Assembly (NCBI GenBank): GCA_021205485.1
Contig: JAJPXK010000192.1
Coordinates: forward strand, 627 to 14,024
Length of the DNA: 13,398 nucleotides
Source: Clostridia bacterium
Lineage (GTDB): Bacteria; Bacillota; Clostridia; Christensenellales; Borkfalkiaceae
Direction of reading: 5' to 3'
Shown: one piece after another, positions 1 to 9,000 of the stretch
Position numbering within the stretch: position 1 is the first letter of the stretch
Layout of the letters: every line of letters starts with the position of its first letter
Made by a program: the position numbers and the translations under genes
The notes under the pieces: model-generated
What the model saw: only the letters and a program-made list of their open reading frames with translations
Told to the model about the DNA's origin: nothing
Database searches by the model: none

Positions 1-54
1 CCCCCCCCCCCGCCCCGACCCGCCTCCCCCCCCCCCCCCCCCGCCCCCCCCCCC
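1..54. other. Poly-C low-complexity tract at window edge, probable artefact
   Basis: Nearly every base is C, broken only by isolated G, A and T bases. The next 15-20 bases are also extremely GC-rich and contain a GCGGCCGC octamer at 62-69. This is unlike the rest of the window, which has mixed composition. Read from the other strand it is a G-run extending off the end of the sequence, the form taken by no-signal poly-G reads of two-colour sequencers when they are assembled into a contig end. It happens to encode mostly proline in the frame of the downstream gene, without a stop. A genuine poly-C phase-variation tract or a poly-proline wall linker is a less likely alternative. Confidence 0.75.
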
Positions 55-3000
55 ACGGCGCGCGGCCGCGGCCCTTCGTCGGATGAGGGCGGATCTTCTG
101 CGGGGGAAATCCTTGAGTATTCCCTCAACGAAGACGGTTTGTCGTATACCGTTACGGGCATTGGATCGGTAACGTCTTCTGTTATTGTGGTTCCTGACGA
201 GTACAACGGCCTGCCGGTTACGGTTGTCTTCGGCCTTTTATATAATACGGATATTACCGAAGTTATTTTAGGGGATAACGTAACTGAAATAGAAGGCATG
301 GCTTTTTATCGCTGTACTTCGCTTGAAAGCGTCACATTAGGGGCGGCCCTTGTGACTATAGGCAACGAAGCTTTTTCTGGCTGTGTATCTCTTACCGAAA
401 TTGTTATTCCTGAAAGCGTTACTGTCATAGGCGAGAGAGCTTTTTCAGGTTGTACGTCTCTTGCGAGCGTTGAGATACAAGGCAATGCGGAACTCCGATC
501 AAACGCCTTTTATAATTGCGTTCAGATAACCGAACTCATTCTTTCGGAAGAGTTCATGGAAAAGAACAACATAGACGTGGTGCTGTTATCCTCGTTTGCC
601 GAAAGTTCGCTTTTGACGGAAGTCAAGACGGAGGAGCACACCTATCATATACATAACCTTGTACATTATGAAGCGGTGGAAAGTACTTGTTCGTCTTGCG
701 GCAATATCGAATATTGGTATTGCCGCCGCTGCGATATTTATTATACCGATAAATACGGCCAGTGCGCCGTATCTGCAGACGAAATTTATCTTTCCCTTTC
801 AGATCACGCAAATACATATATTGTCATAACCAATGAGGTTGACGCCGAATGCACAACTGAAGGCTCTTATACAGAAACTGTGTATTGCCTGGATTGCGGC
901 TCGGTTGTTTCATCGCAGACTGTAATTATACCTGCGACGGGTCATTCATTCAACGCCACGGGTTGGCGTTGGTCCGATAACTACGATTACGCGTGGGCTA
1001 CGCTTGTGTGCGATAACTGCGGCGGCAGCGTTGTTGTAGGGGCTACGGTGACGCAGGAAGAAGTCGGCTCGGGGGCTTATATATTATATACGGCGACCGC
1101 AATATATCAGGGCGTGGTTTATCAGACCTCTGCAATGGTTGAGGCGGCGGTAGAACATACCGCAGGCGAAGCCGTTAAAGAAAATTATGTCGCGGCAACG
1201 TGTACTTCAGACGGGTCGTACGATCTGGTCGTATACTGTACGGACTGCGGCGAAGAACTTTCCAGGGAGATGGTAAAAATCCCTGCCACAGGGCACAGCT
1301 ACGATACGTATTACTGGACGTGGTACGGGTACAACATGGCGTCGATTACGTTTGTATGTTCAAACGATTCTTCTCATACAGATACAGCCGATGCCCCCGT
1401 TACAAGCGAAGTTACGCAGGAAGCTACATATACCGAAAGCGGAATTATAACATATACCGTGACGGTAACTTATGACGGAGTGACATATACCGACACAAAG
1501 ACGGCCGTTATCCCTTCGCTGCAGCACACCTCAGGCGAAGCCGTTACAGAAAATTATATTGCGGCCACTTGTACCGAAAACGGATCTTACGATCTGGTTG
1601 TATATTGTACCGATTGCGGCATAGAACTTTCAAGGGAAACCTTTACGGTGGCGGCGACAGGGCACAGCTACGTGTTTGGCGGCTGGACCTGGACGGGCGA
1701 TGAGGCCTACGCTATGTTTGTGTGCTCGGTCTGCGGTGATACAATAACAGTTGCGGCTACGGTAACAAGCGAGGTTACTAGGCAGGCTACATGCTCGGTT
1801 GAAGGCGAGATTACATATTACGCGGTTGTCACGCTGGACGGCGCGGAATATTCCACGACGACGACTTCGTCTATCCCTAAGACAGAACACACGGCGGGCG
1901 AAGCCGTTATGGAAAGTTATGTGGCGCCCGGTTGCGAAGAAAACGGTTATTATGTGATGGCTGTGTACTGCGAGGTATGCGGCGAAGAAATTTCCAGCAC
2001 AATGTATAATCTGGAACCTACAGGCCACAATTACGAGATATCTGAATGGATATGGAACGGCTACATTGCCGCTACGGCTTTCTTCGTTTGCTCAAATGAC
2101 CAAAGCCATTTGTACCAGGTAGACGCCGCAATTACCGACGAAATTACAGTTCAGGCTACATACGACGAAGCGGGTGTAAGAACATATACCGCTACCGTTG
2201 AGTTTGAGGGCGTTACCTATACAGATTATATAGAGAGGGCTATTCCCGCCCTTTCGCATACGGCGGGCGAAGCCGTTATAGAAAACTACGTTGAGGCTAC
2301 TTGTACAGAGGCGGGATCTTACGATCTGGTTGTGTATTGTACGGACTGCGGCGAGGAACTTTCCCGCGAGGCTATAACCATAGCGGCGACAGGCCACAGC
2401 TATCAATTAAGCGAGTGGATGTGGACCAACACCGAAGCGGCGTTCGGATATTTTGTATGTTCGTACGATTACTCGCATGCGTTAATGGTAGAAGCTACTG
2501 TGACGTGTACTCTTTACAGGGATGCGACGTGCGACGAAGCCGGCTCGGCTACATATCTTGCCGAACTCTATTATAACGGCGTTTACTATGTAAATGAAAG
2601 GGTAGTAGAGATTGAACCTACGGGGCATGATTACACAGATAAGACAGAAAATTACGTTGAGGCGACGTGTACAACGGACGGCTCATACGATGTAGTCGTA
2701 TATTGCACGGTATGCGGCGATGAACTTTCACGGGAAACCGTTATAATACCCGCTACGGGACACAACTACGAGGCGGTAGTAACCGAGCCGACTTGTGCCG
2801 AGCAGGGCTACACTACATATACCTGCAGCCATTGCGGAGATTCGTATGTTGACGATTATACAGAGGCTTCAGGCCATTCCTGGAACGAAGGCACGGTTGT
2901 AATCGAAGTCGGATGTATTCAGGACGGCGTTATAAGATATACCTGTACGATATGCAACGAGACAAAGCTGGTAACAATCCCTGCGACGGGCCATACGGAA

Positions 3001-6000
3001 GGCGAAGCCGCGATAGAAAACAGGGTTGAGGCGACGTGTACAACGGATGGCTCATACGATGTGGTAGTATATTGTACTGAATGCGGCATGGAAGTCAGCA
3101 GGACTACTATAACTATACTCGCTACGGGCCACAGCTATGAGGCGGCAGTAACCGAACCTACGTGTACAGAGCGGGGCTACACTACATACACCTGCAGCCA
3201 TTGCGGAGAATCGTATGTAGCCGATTATACAGACGCTTCAGGCCATTCCTGGAACGAGGGCGTTGTAACAACCGAGCCTACGTGCGTAACGGAAGGCGTT
3301 ATGACGTATACCTGTACGGTATGCGGCGAGACCAGGACAGAATCAATTTCTGTGACGGGCCACACTGCGGGCGAAGCTGTGATTGAAAACAAGGTTGAGG
3401 CGACGTGTACAACAGACGGCTTGTATGACCTTGTGGTATACTGTACTGTATGCGGCGAGGAAATAAGCCGAACTACGATAACAATCCCTGCGACGGGGCA
3501 CACCGAGGGCGAAGCCGTAACAGAAAATTATGTAGCCGCGACTTGTACAACGAGCGGTTCGTATAATACCGTAATATACTGTACTGTATGCGGCGATGAA
3601 ATAAGCCGAACCACTATAGCGATACCCGCGACGGGCCACACCGAGGGCGAGGCCGTAACAGAAAATTATGTTGAGGCAACGTGTACAACGGACGGTTCGT
3701 ATGACACCGTTATATACTGTAAGGTATGCGGCGAGGAACTTTCCCGCGAGACGGTTGTAATTCCCGCGACGGGCCACAAAACCGACAGTTACGAACACGA
3801 TAACTGTTATCATACATATACCTGTACGCAATGCGGCGTTACAATAGAGGAAGAACACGACTTTGAAGACGGCGTTTGCTCGCTGTGCGGATATGTCGCA
3901 GATTATTCGCTCGGGCTTAAATATACGCTTTCCGACGACGGCGAATACTACATTGTATCGGGCATAGGCACATGCAAGGATACCGAGGTGGTAATTCCTT
4001 CTATCTATAAAAAATTGCCTGTAACAGAGATAGGCGGCAGCGCTTTCTCTAGTTGCTCTGTAAAATTTACGTCGGTTATCATACCCGACAGCGTGACAAC
4101 TATCGGAAGTTCTGCTTTCGCTTATTGCTCGGCGCTGCTGAGCATTGATATACCCGACAGCGTGACAACTATCGGAAGTTCTGCTTTCTCTTCTTGTACG
4201 GCGCTGCTGAGCATTGATATATCAAACAGTGTGACCACTTTAAATAGTTATGCTTTCTCTTCTTGCACGGCGCTGCAAAGCGTAACAATAGGGGAGGGCG
4301 TAACCAGCATAGCCGACAGTGTATTTTATGGCTGTACAGCCTTGACCGAAATTATATTCAACGCAATAAATGAGGTCAGCCTGACTAAATCATCACTTTT
4401 GAACGGTGTATTCTATAACGCAGGCTCGGGCGCCGAAGGCGGAATAACAGTTATTATAGGGGCAAACGTAAGCGAGGTTCCTGCATATCTTTTCTATTCT
4501 CCTAAAACGTTGAATGCGCCGCATATAACAAGCGTTGTGTTTGAAGGAACGCTTTGCAAGAGTATAGGCGCGTACGCTTTTGCCAACTGTATTTACCTTA
4601 CTAATATTACAATTCCGTCATCCGTTACATCGTTAGGCAATTACGTATTCAACGGCTGTACGTCGTTAACGAAGATAGAATTGCCTTCAAGCCTTGAAAG
4701 CATAGGCACATACGCATTCTACGGCTGTACGGCCCTTGCGGAAATAAATATACCTGAAAAAATTACCACGTTGAGCACATATATGCTGTGCGACTGCACT
4801 TCGCTTGCGACCATTTACTTTGACGCAGAATGTGTAACGTCAAGTGGAAGCAACTACTTCCTGAATGTAGGCTCAGAACTTGCCGACGGTACGACGGTAA
4901 TTATAGGGGCGGGCGTCACTACAATATATTCGTCATGTTTCAGTATGTCGTCAAGTTATCCTCATAATATAACAAGGATAGAGTTTGCCGACAACAGCCA
5001 GTGTATTACGATAAAGTCGTCTGCGTTCAACGGTTGCTCGGCTGAAATAGTCTGGGGCGACAACCCTGCGATTACAGAAATAGGAACCTCCGCATTTTCA
5101 GGTTACTGCGGAACGAGCCTGATTATCCCTGAAGGCATTACTTCTATTGGCGGCGGCGCATTCTCGCAATGTTTATACCTTACCGAAATTTACTACTGCG
5201 CGACAACGGTTGCAGACACGAGTACGGATGTATTTGCTAAAGCGGGAAGAAGCGGCGCGGGTATAACGCTTACTATAGCTGAAAATGTAACAAGAATACC
5301 CGCTAACTTGTTCTATAATAGTTCGTCGTCGGAGTCTTCGCCGTATATAACGAAGGTAATATTCGAAGGTACCAGCTCCTGTACAGAGATAGGGGAGGCG
5401 GCGTTCTATAACCTTATATCGCTTGAAAGCATTACAATACCCGAGGGCGTGACTTCGATAGGGAACAGCGCGTTCTATGGCTGCACGGGCCTTGAGACTG
5501 TGTATTTCAACGCAGCAAAAATTACGTCGGCCATTTCGTCAGGCAATAATATATTCTATAGCGCCGGAGCGGCAAGCGGAATGACCCTCTATGTAGGGAA
5601 AAATGTGACAAGGATACCCGAATATCTTTTTGATCCGTCCAATTCGGCTGTTTATGCGCCGACAATAACGGAAGCGGTATTCCTTGGCGACTTCTGTACA
5701 GAAATAGGCGAACGCGCTTTCGCGTATTGCTCACTCCTTACAACGATTACCCTGCCCGACAGTATTACAAGCATAGGCGATTACGCCTTTGACTACAGCG
5801 GGATTACGGCTATAGCTATTCCTTCGGGCGTAACCTCGATTGGCTCCTATACTTTCCGTTATTGCGAGTCGCTTGAAAGCGTAACCCTTCCTGAAGGCCT
5901 TACAAACATAGGCAGCTATGCGTTCGCATATTGCACGGCGCTTGCAAGCATCGCCCTTCCCGACAGCCTTACAAGCATAGGGACTTATGCGTTCCGCGGC

Positions 6001-9000
6001 ACATCTGCCGGAATTATATGGGGCGACAATCCTGAAATTACAGAAATCGGCGGGTATGCCTTCTACGGCTACAAAGGCGCATCCATCACCATACCCGAAA
6101 AGGTGGTTACAATCGGAAGCTACGCCTTTTACAGCTCAACTTGCTCGATAGACTGGGGCAATTCCTCTGTAACTTCTATAGGTACGCACGCATTCCAGCT
6201 CAGCACAATAACAAGCATAACCATCCCTGAAACGGTAACTTCGATAGGGGATTATGCGTTTGCTTACTGTACAAATCTTACTGCAATATATTATAACGCC
6301 GTCTCGGCGGCCGGTTATACGACTGATGTCGATGTCTTCCGAAACATCGGTAAAAACAGCGACAGCGGGGTAACGATTATAATAGGCAGCAGCGTACAGT
6401 GTATCCCCGCATATATGTTTGCGATAAACGATTCAACCTACAGGCCGAATATAACAAGCGTTACGTTTGAGGACGGAAGCAACTGTACCGAGATTGGTAA
6501 GTACGCCTTCGCATATTGTGATTCGCTCACCTCGATTACAATACCCGAATCGGTTGTAACGTTAAACGACAGAGCGTTCTATAATTGCACGGCGCTTGAG
6601 TATATCTATTTCAACGCCACGGCTATGAATAGTCTTTCATCCAACTATGTATTCAGCGGCGCCGGCACAGCAAATGAAAACGGCGTAGCGGTTATAGTAG
6701 GCAAAAACGTCACACAGATTCCCGAGGGACTTTTCTACGACGGGAGCAATATTAACGTTATAAGCGTTACGTTTGAAGAGGGGAGCGTATGTACCTTGAT
6801 AGGTGGCAACGCGTTCCTTAATACCCCGCTTAAGAGCATAAATTTGCCCTCAGGCCTTACAAGCATAGGGGCAGGCGCGTTCTCTCGTTGTACCTCGCTT
6901 GAAAGCGTAACCCTGCCCGATACGCTTACGGCAATAAACAAAAATGCGTTTACGTACTGCACGGCGGAAATAATATGGAGCGGCACTCCTGTAATAGAAG
7001 AAATAAGCGATTACGCCTTCTCGTACTACTATGGTACGTCGTTCAGCATCCCTGACAGCGTGACAACAATAGGGGCCTACGCGTTCAGGTATTGCGAATA
7101 TCTTGAAACGCTTACGATAGGCAAAGGGGTAACAACCTTTGGCGAACACGCATTTGAATATTGCACGGCGCTTACCGCCATAAATTATAATGCAACAGCC
7201 GCAGATGATCTTTCGTCCGGAACAAGCAGTGTGACCGCAAACAATGTGTTCTGTAAGGCGGGGACGGCTTCTGACGAAGGAATTACGCTCACTATAGGGG
7301 CAAACGTAACAAGAATACCTGCAAACCTGTTCTTCCCGTATTACTCGGGCGATTACGCTCCTAAAATCGTGACCGTGGTATTTGAGGACGGAAGCGAATG
7401 TACAGAGATAGGGCAGTACGCGTTTAAATACTGCGTATACCTTGAAACGGTTACAATACCCGAAAGCATAACTTCTATAGGTTACGGGGCGTTCTATGAT
7501 TGCACGGCGCTTACTACTATATATTATAATGCTAAGTCTGCGGAAGATCTGGCTTCAGGCTATGTATTCGACGGCGCCGCTACAGAAACCACGGGCGCGA
7601 CCATATACATAGGTTCGGCCGTTACGCGGATACCCGCATACCTTTTAAAGGGCGCAACGCACAATATAACAACGGTGGTATTTACAGGCTCAGACTGCGT
7701 AAGCTTCGGCAAAGACGCATTCAGCGGATGCACATGGATTACAACGGTGGATATCTCAGATTTAGCCTCATGGAGCATGGCGACGTTTGAAAACGCATAC
7801 TCTAACCCCCTCGCTTACGGCGACCTGTATGTTGATGGCGTTGTTCTTACTGAGCTTGTTATCCCCGATACGGTAACGTATATAAGCGATTACGCATTCT
7901 ATAACTGCGATAAGGTAGTTTCTCTTACCATATCGGCAAACGCTGAAACCATAGGCAGTTACGCCTTCTATAACTGTAAGTCGCTTTCAGCTATAACAAT
8001 ACCCGACGCCGTGACGACGATAAACTCGTACGCGTTCGGTTATTGCGAGGCCGCCTCAACAATAAGCATCGGCGAAAGCGTCGCCTCTTTAGGCAAGTAT
8101 GCGTTTGAATATTGCGTCGGCGCCATAATCTGGAGCGAAAATATCGCTATAGAGACAATAGGCGAATACGCTTTCTCGCTGTACAGCGGTACAGAGATAA
8201 CTATACCCGAAAGCGTAACGTGTATAGAGCAGTACGCTGTGGCGAATTGTCCTAATCTTACTGTAATAAATTACAATGCCGTATGTGTAAGCGACGACGA
8301 TGTAGGCTCGAAGGTGTTTGATTCCACTGGATTTGGCGGAAACGGCATAACGCTGAATATTGGCGCAAAAGCAGAAAGAATACCTGCTTCCCTGTTTGCC
8401 ACAACTTCAACCTCAAACGGCGCAGGTGTAAATATAACCGAATTGATCTTCGCAAGCGGGTCTGTCTGCACAGAAATAGGCGCGTCTGCGTTCAATAAAT
8501 GCGCCACGCTTAAGAGTATCACATTCGGAACAGATATAGTTACCATAGGCAGCAATGCATTCTATCAATGCACAGCTCTCGCTGAAATTGACATCCCCGA
8601 CAGCGTTGAAACGATAGGCGCGACCGCATTCTATGGCTGCACCTCTGCCGCCAGCCTTAAGATAGGCAAGGGAGTAACTTCGATAGGCAAAAATGCTTTC
8701 AGCAACCTTGCGAATGTTACACAGATATATTATAACGCAGTCTCGGCGGAAAACCTTGGATATGATTCAGTTATATTCGGTCATGCGGGATCGGAGAGCG
8801 GAAACGTGGTTGTTACCATAGGGAAAGACGTAGAAAGAATACCTAATTTGCTCTTCTATGATACTTATGTGAATAAGTTTATAACCGAAGTTACGTTTGA
8901 AGAAGGCTCTGTCTGCACCGAGATAGCATTCGACGCATTCTATAATTACACAGCGTTAGTTACGCTCAACCTTGGCGAAAGCCTCACCACAATAGGCATT

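Noticed and set aside
1..54. Poly-proline wall-spanning linker encoded by the C-run
   Set aside because: The run is too homogeneous at DNA level and sits exactly at the sequence edge; genuine proline linkers use mixed third bases and other residues.
62..69. GCGGCCGC octamer (NotI site) as a cloning-vector or adapter junction
   Set aside because: It lies within an extremely GC-rich transition where such an octamer can arise by chance, and no other vector sequence is visible.
1630..2406. Minus-strand open frames of 104-132 codons opposite the Cys-rich array
   Set aside because: They mirror repeated plus-strand sequence, have no ribosome sites or recognisable motifs, and recur wherever the repeats recur.
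829..3795. CRISPR-like array, because of regularly spaced repeated DNA
   Set aside because: Units are 138 or 369 bases, lie wholly within one open frame, drift mainly at codon third positions, and have no short identical repeat with unique spacers.
3343..3858. Minus-strand open frame of 171 codons
   Set aside because: Its protein is itself a repeat (AYSTVY..IIRTA) generated by the 138-bp tandem units read backwards, so it is a shadow.
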